From Syntrophomonas sp. UBA1376 (GTDB taxonomy: Bacteria; Bacillota; Syntrophomonadia; Syntrophomonadales; Syntrophomonadaceae): a stretch of 18,526 nt of DNA. Made by a program: the position numbers and the translations under genes. The DNA lies in assembly GCA_002305535.1 (NCBI GenBank), contig DBRE01000032.1, positions 1-18,526 of the forward strand, written 5' to 3'. The notes below the pieces were generated by a model that was not told the origin of the DNA, did no database searches, and saw nothing but the letters and a program-made list of their open reading frames with translations. Position 1 is the first letter of the stretch; each line of letters starts with the position of its first letter. Shown in pieces: positions 1 through 6,770 of this stretch.

Positions 1-16
1 TTTTCGAGAGAGATTT

Positions 17-541
17 TTGAATAGGAAAACCATTCTTATCCTGGTAGGAGTATGCATAATCATAGGCGCTGGCACAGGTGTGGGATTACTGAAGGCCAGT
101 GAAAACCCTTCCTTCTGTGGCACCTGTCACATTATCAAACCCTATTATCAATCCTGGCATGAAGGAGCCTTGTTAGATAATAAGCATGCCCAAGAAGATG
201 TAACCTGTCAAGAATGTCATACCAGGACTATTCCAGAAAAAGCCAAGGAAGGCCTTAATTTTGTGATGGGTAATTATACCCTGCCTTTAGAGGGCGGCGC
301 TGAAAATGATCGGCAATTCTGTTTAGAATGCCACTCCGAAGAGGGCGAAGGTTCCAGCTGGGATGAGATAAAGGTTGCCACCAATTTTGAGGAATCCAAT
401 CCGCATGACTCCCACCATGGTGAACAGGAGTGCAGCACCTGCCACAGTATGCATGAAAAGTCCTATGCCTTTTGTTCGGACTGTCATATTTTCGACTGGT
501 TAGAAGATCTGGATGAAGAGGCCTGGGATAAAGCCTGGTAA
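17..541 (+). CDS. Membrane-anchored five-heme cytochrome c (NapC/NrfH-like)
   Basis: A 174-residue protein with one N-terminal hydrophobic segment (about residues 5-25) that should anchor it in the membrane with the rest outside. Five CXXCH heme-attachment motifs are visible at residues 34-38, 64-68, 102-106, 139-143 and 153-157. The layout of anchor followed at once by a first heme motif resembles NapC/NirT/NrfH quinol-oxidising cytochromes, which usually carry four hemes in this part; five is a little unusual. Such proteins pass electrons from menaquinol to a periplasmic partner, but no NrfA-like partner lies downstream, so the partner is unknown. The start is a TTG at 17 with a weak GAGAG upstream. 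The frame stays open to the window edge, so an upstream start is possible. A hairpin terminator follows 30 bases after the stop, and resBC, which would attach the hemes, come next. Confidence 0.85.
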   Translation: MNRKTILILVGVCIIIGAGTGVGLLKASENPSFCGTCHIIKPYYQSWHEGALLDNKHAQEDVTCQECHTRTIPEKAKEGLNFVMGNYTLPLEGGAENDRQFCLECHSEEGEGSSWDEIKVATNFEESNPHDSHHGEQECSTCHSMHEKSYAFCSDCHIFDWLEDLDEEAWDKAW

Positions 542-570
542 ACAGGTTATGAACTTACACATAATACATG

Positions 571-595
571 AAAGGGAGTAGTTGCTCCCTTTTTT
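571..595 (+). terminator. Rho-independent terminator after the cytochrome gene
   Basis: A perfect 8-bp stem AAAGGGAG/CTCCCTTT (571-578 with 585-592) with a six-base loop, ending in a run of T. It separates the cytochrome transcript from resBC. Confidence 0.85.
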
Positions 596-616
596 GATTC
601 CTAAAGCACAGCATTC

Positions 617-647
617 TTGATATCATTCACAACAAGGGTTGTATAAT
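617..647 (+). promoter_or_regulatory. Candidate promoter for resB-resC-tatA with overlapping dyad
   Basis: TTGATA (617-622) and TATAAT (642-647) are separated by 19 bases, a long spacer for a housekeeping promoter. The dyad ACAAC-N4-GTTGT (629-642) fills the spacer and touches the -10 box, so a regulator could bind there. It lies after the cytochrome terminator and about 120 bases before resB, leaving a leader with two small inverted repeats (702-715 and 720-738). Confidence 0.35.
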
Positions 648-764
648 AATCCAGTGTCATAAAGAGATTTTATCAAGTACAATAGTATCCATCAGCAGCG
701 TCCCAAAACTTTGGGGCATACGTTTTCGCAAATAACGTGAATACTAGGTCGAGGGGTATGAGTC

Positions 765-1748
765 GTGCATAGGATTTACAATTTTATTTCCTCCATGAAA
801 ACCGGACTTGTTTTACTACTCTTGATCGGCCTGGCTTCTGCCATAGGCAGTTCTTTGTTACCCTCTACTTTTTTCCAGACTCCTCTTTTTGAGCTCCTTT
901 TGCTGCTATTGCTGGTTAACATGATTCTCTGTACCATCAACCGAATTAAGCGTACCTCTCGCGTACTGATCTCTAAGCCAGGCAGCCGGGTATGGTTACG
1001 TCAGCTGGGAATCATCTCACTGCACTTAGGTATAGTGCTGATCTTGATAGGTGGCCTGGTATATTCTACTTCTGGCCAAAATGAAAGAATTCATCTCATG
1101 TCCGGTGATCAAGTGGATATGGGGCAGGTATTGGATATTAAGCATCCCTTTACTATAGAGTTGGATGAATTCAGAATCGAGTTTAATGAGGATGGCTCTC
1201 CCTCGCAATACATTTCCGAAGTCACCGTTTTGGAGCAAGGGCAAGCGGTTGAGCAGGTGGCAATCAGTGTGAACTATCCCCTAAATTATAGAGGAGTCAA
1301 GGCTTATCAAAGTAGTTTTGGTTATCTAATAACTACCCAGTATGTGGCTAAGAATAATACCGAAAAAGTGGAGGGCTTCTTGGAGGGTCAGTGGTTGGAA
1401 CCCGCTGATACCAATCGAAGGATCAAAATCTATAAATATATACCGAATTTCAACCCTGAATATGGCATGGCATCTGTTTCCATGCGCCCTGACAATCCCC
1501 ACATCGTTTTTTCCGTTTATGAAGATAATAAACTTCTGGGCGTAGGAGCAGCCAAAATTAATGAACCGACCCAGATCGATGAAAATGTCTATATAACTTT
1601 CAGTGGAGTGGAGCCGTACACTATCCTGGATGTCAAAGCTGACCCTGGTCTGCCTCTGGTAATGGTGGGCGGAATCATATTGATGTTGGGAGTATGCCTG
1701 GCTTTACTGGCAGCCCCGGTTAGAAAGAAGAATTCTGTTCAAACATAA
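765..1748 (+). CDS. resB: Cytochrome c biogenesis protein ResB (System II heme lyase subunit)
   Basis: A 327-residue membrane protein. Hydrophobic segments lie near residues 13-33, 41-58, 80-104 and 294-316, with a large extracytoplasmic domain between the third and fourth, the standard ResB/Ccs1 topology. His87 sits in the third segment, where the family has a conserved heme-ligating histidine. With ResC it exports heme and joins it to CXXCH cysteines of apocytochromes outside the membrane. It is shorter than Bacillus ResB but in the range of the compact clostridial and deltaproteobacterial forms. The start is GTG at 765 with GAGGGG eight bases upstream; a nearby ATG at 758 is out of frame. 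resC follows after 36 bases, and the five-heme cytochrome upstream is a likely client. Confidence 0.88.
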   Translation: MHRIYNFISSMKTGLVLLLLIGLASAIGSSLLPSTFFQTPLFELLLLLLLVNMILCTINRIKRTSRVLISKPGSRVWLRQLGIISLHLGIVLILIGGLVYSTSGQNERIHLMSGDQVDMGQVLDIKHPFTIELDEFRIEFNEDGSPSQYISEVTVLEQGQAVEQVAISVNYPLNYRGVKAYQSSFGYLITTQYVAKNNTEKVEGFLEGQWLEPADTNRRIKIYKYIPNFNPEYGMASVSMRPDNPHIVFSVYEDNKLLGVGAAKINEPTQIDENVYITFSGVEPYTILDVKADPGLPLVMVGGIILMLGVCLALLAAPVRKKNSVQT

Positions 1749-1784
1749 CTTTAGTCATAACTTACTTGGATGGGAGAGAACTTC

Positions 1785-2573
1785 ATGGGATCAATGCTAG
1801 CAATGGTAGTATATGTGGTGCTATTTGCTTATTTATTATCAGCTATACTCTATTTCTTGGGAAGTAAGACCGGTAAGGAGAATATTCTTAAGTTAGCTCT
1901 GATTCTAGCTATATTGGGATGCGTACTTCATCTCGCCATTCTGGTAATGAGAACTGTCTTGACAGGAATGCTGCCCTTGACCAATGGGATGGATTATCTG
2001 TTGTGTTTTACCTGGATCACTGTTTTGATGTATCTGCTACTGACATCTCGCTACCAGTTGAAATCTGCCGGGGGTATAGTGATGCTGATGTCGGCTATAC
2101 TGCTATCCCTGGTGTTGGTATTAATGACAGGACAACTGGGATCAGTAGCACCGCTGATGCCTGCCCTGAAGAGTCCCTGGCTTACAGTGCATGTTGTTAC
2201 CGCTGCCATCTCTTATTCTGCTTTTACTCTGGCCGCAGGCCTGGCAGTGATGCAGTTTTTCCCAGCTGGCCGATCTATAAAGGATGATTACGTGTACCTC
2301 CTGGTAGCTGGAGGCTTTGCCCTGCTGTCCTTGTCTATTGTTCTGGGCGCCATCTGGGCCGAGCAAGCCTGGGGACGCTACTGGTCTTGGGATCCCAAAG
2401 AGACCTGGGCTCTGATAACCTGGATCATATACGCCGTCTATCTGCATGTTCATCGCACGCGGGAATGGCGAGGAAATGCCGCCCGCTGGATGGTTATTGG
2501 TGGTTTTGTGCTGGTATTGTTTACTTTCTTCGGGGTCAATTACCTATTACCAGGATTGCACAGCTACGCCTGA
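1785..2573 (+). CDS. resC: Cytochrome c biogenesis protein ResC/CcsA (System II heme lyase subunit)
   Basis: A polytopic membrane protein of 262 residues with about eight hydrophobic segments. The tryptophan-rich WWD heme-handling motif is clear (WGRYWSWDPK, residues 196-205), followed by ETW. Likely heme-ligating histidines are at 136 (LTVHVVTAA) and 259 (PGLHSYA), the two positions that flank the WWD motif in the family. I start it at the ATG at 1785 because GGGAGAG lies six bases before it. The earlier in-frame ATG at 1770 has no ribosome site and would add only five residues. It follows resB by 36 bases and precedes tatA by 58 bases, with no terminator between, so resB-resC-tatA probably form one transcript. 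No ResA-like thioredoxin or CcdA gene is present in the window. Confidence 0.9.
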   Translation: MGSMLAMVVYVVLFAYLLSAILYFLGSKTGKENILKLALILAILGCVLHLAILVMRTVLTGMLPLTNGMDYLLCFTWITVLMYLLLTSRYQLKSAGGIVMLMSAILLSLVLVLMTGQLGSVAPLMPALKSPWLTVHVVTAAISYSAFTLAAGLAVMQFFPAGRSIKDDYVYLLVAGGFALLSLSIVLGAIWAEQAWGRYWSWDPKETWALITWIIYAVYLHVHRTREWRGNAARWMVIGGFVLVLFTFFGVNYLLPGLHSYA

Positions 2574-2631
2574 TATTAGGTGGGACGTAGAAGTAGGTTG
2601 TCTTTGCATAATGTGAAAAGGGAGGATTTCT

Positions 2632-2811
2632 ATGTTTGGTTTAATTGGAAACTTTGGTCCCTGGGAACTGGTCTTTATACTGGTTATCGTGCTGATAATT
2701 TTTGGGCCGGGCAAGCTCCCCCAACTGGCAGAATCCATGGGCAAAGCCATTAAGGGTTTCAAGAAAGCCCAACAGGATGATCCACAACCGATCGAAGAAG
2801 AAAAGGTCTAA
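2632..2811 (+). CDS. tatA: Twin-arginine translocase subunit TatA (copy 1)
   Basis: A 59-residue protein. A short N-terminal stretch with the family's FGxxGxxE-like pattern (MFGLIGNFGPWEL) leads into one transmembrane helix (about 13-24), then the FGPGKLPQLAESMGKAI hinge and amphipathic helix, and a short acidic tail. TatA oligomers form the pore that moves folded, often cofactor-bearing, proteins across the membrane. AGGGAGG lies about seven bases before the ATG. It sits 58 bases after resC and is closed by a strong hairpin at 2817-2846. No tatC is in the window, so it must work with one elsewhere. A long competing frame begins inside this gene but is not the real gene. A second copy lies at 6428-6601. 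Confidence 0.92.
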   Translation: MFGLIGNFGPWELVFILVIVLIIFGPGKLPQLAESMGKAIKGFKKAQQDDPQPIEEEKV

Positions 2812-2816
2812 ATATC

Positions 2817-2855
2817 AACGGATGCAAGAGGAGACTTGCATCCGTTATTATTTTA
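2817..2855 (+). terminator. Terminator between tatA and the flavodiiron gene
   Basis: A perfect 12-bp stem AACGGATGCAAG/CTTGCATCCGTT (2817-2828 with 2835-2846) with loop AGGAGA, followed by an A/T-rich stretch ending in TTTT. It ends the resBC-tatA unit and argues that the next gene starts downstream of it. Confidence 0.8.
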
Positions 2856-2938
2856 GTGGGCTGATCTGGATCCCCTTTCGGATAGTGTATACTAAAAGAA
2901 TCATGGTTCATAATAATTTCGAGAAGGAAGGTGCTAAT

Positions 2939-4126
2939 ATGAGTTTTGCCATCACTGATAAAGTACGCTGGGTAGGAAAGATCGACTGGGAGTTACGAAC
3001 TTTCCACGGAGAAGAATACTCCACTCACCGAGGCAGTTCCTATAATTCTTATTTGATCCAGGATCAGAAAACCGTCCTGATTGACACTGTATGGGAGCCG
3101 TTCGCTACTGAATACGTGGAGAATTTGAAGAAGCAAATCGACTTGCAGCAAATTGACTATATCATCGCTCATCATGCGGAAATTGATCACAGTGGCGCCC
3201 TTCCGGAACTGATGAGAGAAATCCCGGATACACCGATCTACTGCACCGCTACCGGGGCCAAGATATTAAAAGGCCATTACCATCAAGACTGGAACTTCGT
3301 CCCCTTTAAGACCGGCGACACCTTGGACATAGGTTCCAGTCAACTCATATTTGTAGAGGCCAAGATGCTCCATTGGCCGGACAGTTCTTTCACCTATATG
3401 ACTGGTGATAACATTTTGTTCAGCAATGATGCCTTTGGACAGCATTACGCTTCCGAACTGATGTACAACGATTTAGTGGATCAAGCCGAGTTATATCAGG
3501 AATGCATCAAATACTATGCCAATATACTTACTCCCTTTAGCCCCCTGGTGACTAAAAAGATCCAGGAGGTCCTCAGTCTCGACCTGCCTGTCAATATGAT
3601 CGCACCCAGTCACGGCGTGATCTGGAGGGACAACCCTGCCCAAATCATTAATAAATATTTGGAATGGGCCGACAATTATCAGGAAAATCAGATCACCATC
3701 GTCTACGATACTATGTGGAACGGCACCAAGAAAATGGCTGAAGCCATAGCTGAGGGTATTAGTGCCGCCGACAGCAGCGTGGCTGTTAAGCTTTTCAATG
3801 TAGGTCGTTCGGACAAAAATGATGTTCTGACCGAAGTGTTTAAGTCCAAAGCTTTTCTGGTGGGTTCTTCTACCATCAACCGGGGCATACTCTCCGGTGC
3901 CGCCAGTATTTTAGAAATGATAGCTGGATTAGGCTTTAAAAACAAAAAAGCGGGTGCTTTTGGCTCCTACGGTTGGAGCGGTGAGTCAGTGAAGATCATA
4001 GAGGCTCGTTTGAAAGATGCCAAACTGGAGGTCATAGAACCTGGTCTTAAGGTACTATGGAATCCCGATACCGAAAGCTATTTCCAATGTGTGGAATTCG
4101 GCAAAGCTTTTGTATCTCAACTATAA
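2939..4126 (+). CDS. fprA: Flavodiiron protein (A-type flavoprotein, O2/NO reductase)
   Basis: A 395-residue two-domain enzyme. The N-terminal metallo-beta-lactamase-like domain carries the diiron ligands in the usual spacing: His79, Glu81, Asp83 (HHAEIDH), His145 (LHWPDS), Asp164 (FSNDAFG) and His225 (PSHGVIW). The C-terminal part (from about residue 252) is a flavodoxin domain with an FMN-binding loop in YDTMWNGTKKMA. The family reduces oxygen to water or NO to N2O in the cytoplasm of anaerobes, with electrons from rubredoxin or a related donor, which is not encoded here. GGAAGG stands seven bases before the ATG at 2939. The frame is open upstream to 2702, but that extension would run through tatA in another frame and through its terminator. 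It looks monocistronic, with terminators on both sides. A possible -10 box TATACT is at 2888-2893; no convincing -35 was seen. Confidence 0.93.
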   Translation: MSFAITDKVRWVGKIDWELRTFHGEEYSTHRGSSYNSYLIQDQKTVLIDTVWEPFATEYVENLKKQIDLQQIDYIIAHHAEIDHSGALPELMREIPDTPIYCTATGAKILKGHYHQDWNFVPFKTGDTLDIGSSQLIFVEAKMLHWPDSSFTYMTGDNILFSNDAFGQHYASELMYNDLVDQAELYQECIKYYANILTPFSPLVTKKIQEVLSLDLPVNMIAPSHGVIWRDNPAQIINKYLEWADNYQENQITIVYDTMWNGTKKMAEAIAEGISAADSSVAVKLFNVGRSDKNDVLTEVFKSKAFLVGSSTINRGILSGAASILEMIAGLGFKNKKAGAFGSYGWSGESVKIIEARLKDAKLEVIEPGLKVLWNPDTESYFQCVEFGKAFVSQL

Positions 4127-4185
4127 TCCTAGATTTTCATCATTTGAGGCTATGCCTACTAAATTGCAGTAATTGACTTCAACCC

Positions 4186-4227
4186 GGACGCTGTTGGCTC
4201 CTAACCAGCCACAGCGTCCTTTCTATT
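4186..4227 (+). terminator. Terminator after the flavodiiron gene
   Basis: A long stem: GGACGCTG (4186-4193) pairs with CAGCGTCC (4212-4219), then a one-base bulge, then TGGCT (4195-4199) pairs with AGCCA (4207-4211). It is followed by TTTCTATTT. Confidence 0.88.
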
Positions 4228-4269
4228 TAGACCTATTTTCTAGGTTAGATACAATCCTTAAAATTCGGC

Positions 4270-4300
4270 TTGACCTTTACGTAGCGGAAAGGTTTATAGT
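4270..4300 (+). promoter_or_regulatory. MerR-type promoter and operator of the TipA-like regulator gene
   Basis: TTGACC (4270-4275) and TATAGT (4295-4300) are 19 bases apart. This overlong spacer is the hallmark of promoters activated by MerR-family proteins through DNA twisting. Centred in it is a dyad, ACCTTT (4273-4278) and AAAGGT (4288-4293), with further CG/CG matches inside. The expected transcript would start only a few bases before the ribosome site AAAGGAGG (4308-4315). This predicts autoregulation by the gene at 4322. Confidence 0.78.
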
Positions 4301-4321
4301 AGCAATGAAAGGAGGTTCACT

Positions 4322-5086
4322 ATGGAATATACGGTGCAGAAGCTAGCTCAACTGGCGGGCGTCAGCAGTAGAACTCTTCGCTACTACGATGAGATAGGCC
4401 TGCTTAAGCCAGCCCGGATCAATTCCTCAGGATATCGCATCTATGGTTCAGCAGAAATTGATAAACTCCAACAAATTCTCTTTTATCGGGAGTTAGGAGT
4501 AGAGCTCGAAAAAATAAAGAAAATAATCCATTCTTCCTCCTTTGATAGCCTGAAAGCATTGCAAGAGCACCGGACTAAACTTGTGGAGAATAAGAAGCAG
4601 CTAGAGCTGTTGATCACAAATGTGGAGAAAACTATTGCCAATTATGAAGGGAGAATTGTTATGAGTGATCAAGAAAAGTTTACCGGCTTCAAGCAAAAGC
4701 TCATCAATGACAATGAGGCCAAGTATGGTAAGGAAATACGCGCAAAATACGGTAATGAAAAGGTTGATAGATCCAATCAGAAACTAATGGGCCTGACCCC
4801 TGAGCAATATGCTGAACTGCAAAAGCTGGAGGCGGAGATCATGGATACCCTCCAGGCAGCCCTGACCACTGGAGACCCAGCCAGCGAATTAGCTCAGGAA
4901 ACAGCCGACCTGCATCGGCAATGGCTAAGTTATACCTGGGACAAATACAGTGAAGAAGCCCATGCGGGTTTAGCTCAGATGTATGTAGACGACGCCAGGT
5001 TTACCGCCTACTACGATCGAATACAAGCTGGTGCAGCTAAATTCTTAAGGGATGCTATCCTGATCTATACCGGGAAGAATAAATAA
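4322..5086 (+). CDS. MerR-family transcriptional regulator with TipAS effector domain
   Basis: A 254-residue regulator. Residues 1-70 form the winged helix-turn-helix with the family signature (VSSRTLRYYDEIGLLKP followed by SGYRIY). Residues about 75-110 form the dimerisation coiled coil, and residues about 115-254 match the TipAS-type all-alpha ligand-binding domain in length and character (EKFTGFKQKLI, LSYTWDKYSEEAHAGLAQMYVDD). TipA and Mta are the best-known relatives; they sense drugs or other hydrophobic molecules and activate efflux genes. No cysteine metal-binding loop is present, so it is not a metal sensor of the MerR/CueR kind. The ATG at 4322 has AAAGGAGG six bases upstream. It appears to be transcribed from its own MerR-type promoter. 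No obvious target lies directly downstream. Confidence 0.9.
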   Translation: MEYTVQKLAQLAGVSSRTLRYYDEIGLLKPARINSSGYRIYGSAEIDKLQQILFYRELGVELEKIKKIIHSSSFDSLKALQEHRTKLVENKKQLELLITNVEKTIANYEGRIVMSDQEKFTGFKQKLINDNEAKYGKEIRAKYGNEKVDRSNQKLMGLTPEQYAELQKLEAEIMDTLQAALTTGDPASELAQETADLHRQWLSYTWDKYSEEAHAGLAQMYVDDARFTAYYDRIQAGAAKFLRDAILIYTGKNK

Positions 5087-5112
5087 GGCAGGCTAGAAGT
5101 GCAGGGGGAACT

Positions 5113-5174
5113 GGCAAACAGGGTCGTTTGCCCCTACAATATGCGAAATATTTATTTCGTAAGGGTGGACGACC
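5113..5174 (+). repeat. Nested imperfect inverted repeat between merR and the pseudouridine synthase gene
   Basis: Three nested structures are visible. GGCAAAC (5113-5119) pairs with GTTTGCC (5126-5132). CGAAATA-TT-TATTTCG (5144-5159) is a perfect 16-base palindrome. An outer pair, 5122-5137 and 5159-5174, matches in 12 of 16 positions as inverted arms. The outer arms have the look of a small dispersed palindromic element. No flanking target duplication or transposase is evident, and the region codes for nothing. Confidence 0.45.
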
Positions 5175-5299
5175 TGGCTATGATCCCTTGGGTTATTCGT
5201 TATTATTGGCAATATAAACACCTCAATGATCAAGGTAATTATGTAAGAAGTGGCGAAGTCTAATTGATAACAACACAAGTTGCGTAGCTAGGAGAAACG

Positions 5300-6208
5300 A
5301 TGGACAAGAACATTTTAACTTATGTGGTAGATGAAGATGATGATCTGGTTTATCTACGCGATGTCTTCAGGAAAAGAATAACTCTTTCCCATGCTTTATT
5401 AGCTCGACTAAAAGTACAGGAGAAGATCGAGGTCAACGGACAGGTCACCCGTACCAATTACCGCTTGCAGCCCGGGGATATTGTAACCGTTGATCTGGAT
5501 CTGGATGAAACCAGCCATATCATTCCGCAAAATATTCCGATGGATATTATTTATGAAGATGATGACCTGATGGTTATAAACAAACCTCCCGGCCTGGCGG
5601 TTCATCCGGTCAAGGACAAAATGGAAGGTACTCTGGCTAATGCCTTGACTTATCACTGGCTGCAAAAAGGAGAATCCAGGCTGTTCCGCCCTATCAATCG
5701 TCTGGACAAAGGGACTTCCGGTCTGATGCTGGTCGGTAAAAGTCAGTATGCCCATCAGGCTATGTTCCACCAGCAAAAAAAGAGGTTGCTCCAGCGCAGC
5801 TACCTAGCTCTGGTAGAAGGCGAAGTTAAGACAGAAGGCGGATCAATCGACTTACCCATCGGTCATGCCGCTCCGGGCAGCAACGCCTGCCGAACGGTAG
5901 ATACCGCCAACGGTAAACCAGCCCTAACTCATTTTAAGGTTATCAAACGCTTCCAGAACTATACCCTGCTGGCTTTGCAACTGGAAACGGGGCGAACCCA
6001 TCAGATCCGCGTTCACCTCAGCCACCTGGGTCACCCTATTTGCGGGGACGCACTATACGGAAGCCAGTCCCTTTTGATCAACCATCAGGCTCTCCATGCA
6101 GGCCAAATATCCTTTCAGCAGCCTCGTTCGCTGCAGCCCTTGGAATTTCAAGTAGCCCCACCAGATGACATGCTACACCTCCTGTCCACTTTGCCTCCGT
6201 TAGTCTGA
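5300..6208 (+). CDS. RluA/RluD-family 23S rRNA or tRNA pseudouridine synthase
   Basis: A 302-residue protein. A short N-terminal S4-like RNA-binding region (about residues 14-65, ending in QPGDIVTVDL) precedes the catalytic domain. Family motifs are KPPGLAVHP (95-103), NRLDKGTSG (133-141, with catalytic Asp136), RTHQIRVHL (232-240) and HPICGDALYG (245-254). The enzyme turns specific uridines in structured RNA into pseudouridine; which sites cannot be told from sequence. The residue before the catalytic RLD is Asn rather than the His seen in Escherichia coli RluD, a variation found in several Firmicute paralogs. AGGAGA stands just before the ATG. It seems to be a single gene, about 210 bases after the regulator. 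No clear terminator follows. Confidence 0.9.
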   Translation: MDKNILTYVVDEDDDLVYLRDVFRKRITLSHALLARLKVQEKIEVNGQVTRTNYRLQPGDIVTVDLDLDETSHIIPQNIPMDIIYEDDDLMVINKPPGLAVHPVKDKMEGTLANALTYHWLQKGESRLFRPINRLDKGTSGLMLVGKSQYAHQAMFHQQKKRLLQRSYLALVEGEVKTEGGSIDLPIGHAAPGSNACRTVDTANGKPALTHFKVIKRFQNYTLLALQLETGRTHQIRVHLSHLGHPICGDALYGSQSLLINHQALHAGQISFQQPRSLQPLEFQVAPPDDMLHLLSTLPPLV

Positions 6209-6221
6209 TGCTTCAAATGTA

Positions 6222-6234
6222 TTACCATTGGTAA
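6222..6234. repeat. 13-base palindrome, possible operator
   Basis: TTACCA-T-TGGTAA is a perfect dyad located just after the pseudouridine synthase gene. It lies about 70-90 bases upstream of A/T-rich promoter-like sequence (6302-6328) that precedes the second tatA. It could be a regulator site, but a chance palindrome of this size is possible. Confidence 0.25.
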
Positions 6235-6427
6235 CACTTCCCTGGCTAGACTCTTCTCTAAAGCACTTCCAACGAATATATGATGTGTTTTTTCAGGGGT
6301 TTTGTTATATTATATAGACAAGTATAGTTTTCTGGCATGGTTAAAATCACTCTACAGTGGTAAGCTGAAAATGATTGGGGAAGTTCATCGGCAGTAGTTG
6401 ATATGGAGAAATGGGAGGCAGGTTTTT

Positions 6428-6601
6428 ATGTTTGGTTTGATTGGTAATTTCGGTCCCTGGGAACTAGGCTTTATCCTGGTTATTGTGTTGATTATTTTTG
6501 GTCCTGGCAAACTTCCACAGCTAGCTGAGTCGATGGGAAAAGCCATAAAGAACTTTAGGAAAGCCAAGGAAGATGATCTTGAGGAACTGGAAGATAAGTA
6601 A
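6428..6601 (+). CDS. tatA: Twin-arginine translocase subunit TatA (copy 2)
   Basis: A 57-residue protein with the same plan as copy 1: one transmembrane helix, the FGPGKLPQLAESMG hinge and amphipathic helix, and a charged tail (EDDLEELEDK). In the first 41 residues it differs from copy 1 only at position 14 (Gly for Val), while the codons differ at about 21 synonymous positions. The tails diverge. I start it at the ATG at 6428, since GGGAGG lies nine bases before it and copy 1 begins at the same residue. A start ten codons earlier (6398) would add an unconserved extension. It is followed closely by a strong terminator. As with copy 1, no tatC is nearby. Confidence 0.92.
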   Translation: MFGLIGNFGPWELGFILVIVLIIFGPGKLPQLAESMGKAIKNFRKAKEDDLEELEDK

Positions 6602-6647
6602 ATAAGAGGTGCTGACCCTTATATATGGGTTCAAGACGGCATTTAGA

Positions 6648-6686
6648 ATACCCCTGATTAAACTAATCAGGGGTATCTTTGTTTTT
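6648..6686 (+). terminator. Terminator after the second tatA
   Basis: A perfect 13-bp stem ATACCCCTGATTA/TAATCAGGGGTAT (6648-6660 with 6664-6676), a three-base loop and a T-rich tail (CTTTGTTTTT). Its presence inside the upstream open part of the next frame shows that the ATP-grasp gene starts further down. Confidence 0.92.
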
Positions 6687-6770
6687 CTAAGACCTTTTGA
6701 GCTTAGTGGACACTGTGAGCTAACTAAAAACATATATAGTAGTATAGCAGCTAGGGAAAGAGAGAATTTA

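Noticed and set aside
2702..2938. 79-codon N-terminal extension of the flavodiiron protein
   Set aside because: It overlaps tatA in another frame, runs through a 12-bp terminator hairpin, and has no family similarity. The ATG at 2939 has a good ribosome site.
5093..5278. Minus-strand 61-codon frame
   Set aside because: It lies across the nested inverted repeat, has no recognisable motif and no convincing ribosome site.
6609..6770. 54-codon N-terminal extension of the ATP-grasp protein
   Set aside because: It contains the strong terminator of the second tatA, and the extra residues look like a translated hairpin rather than protein.
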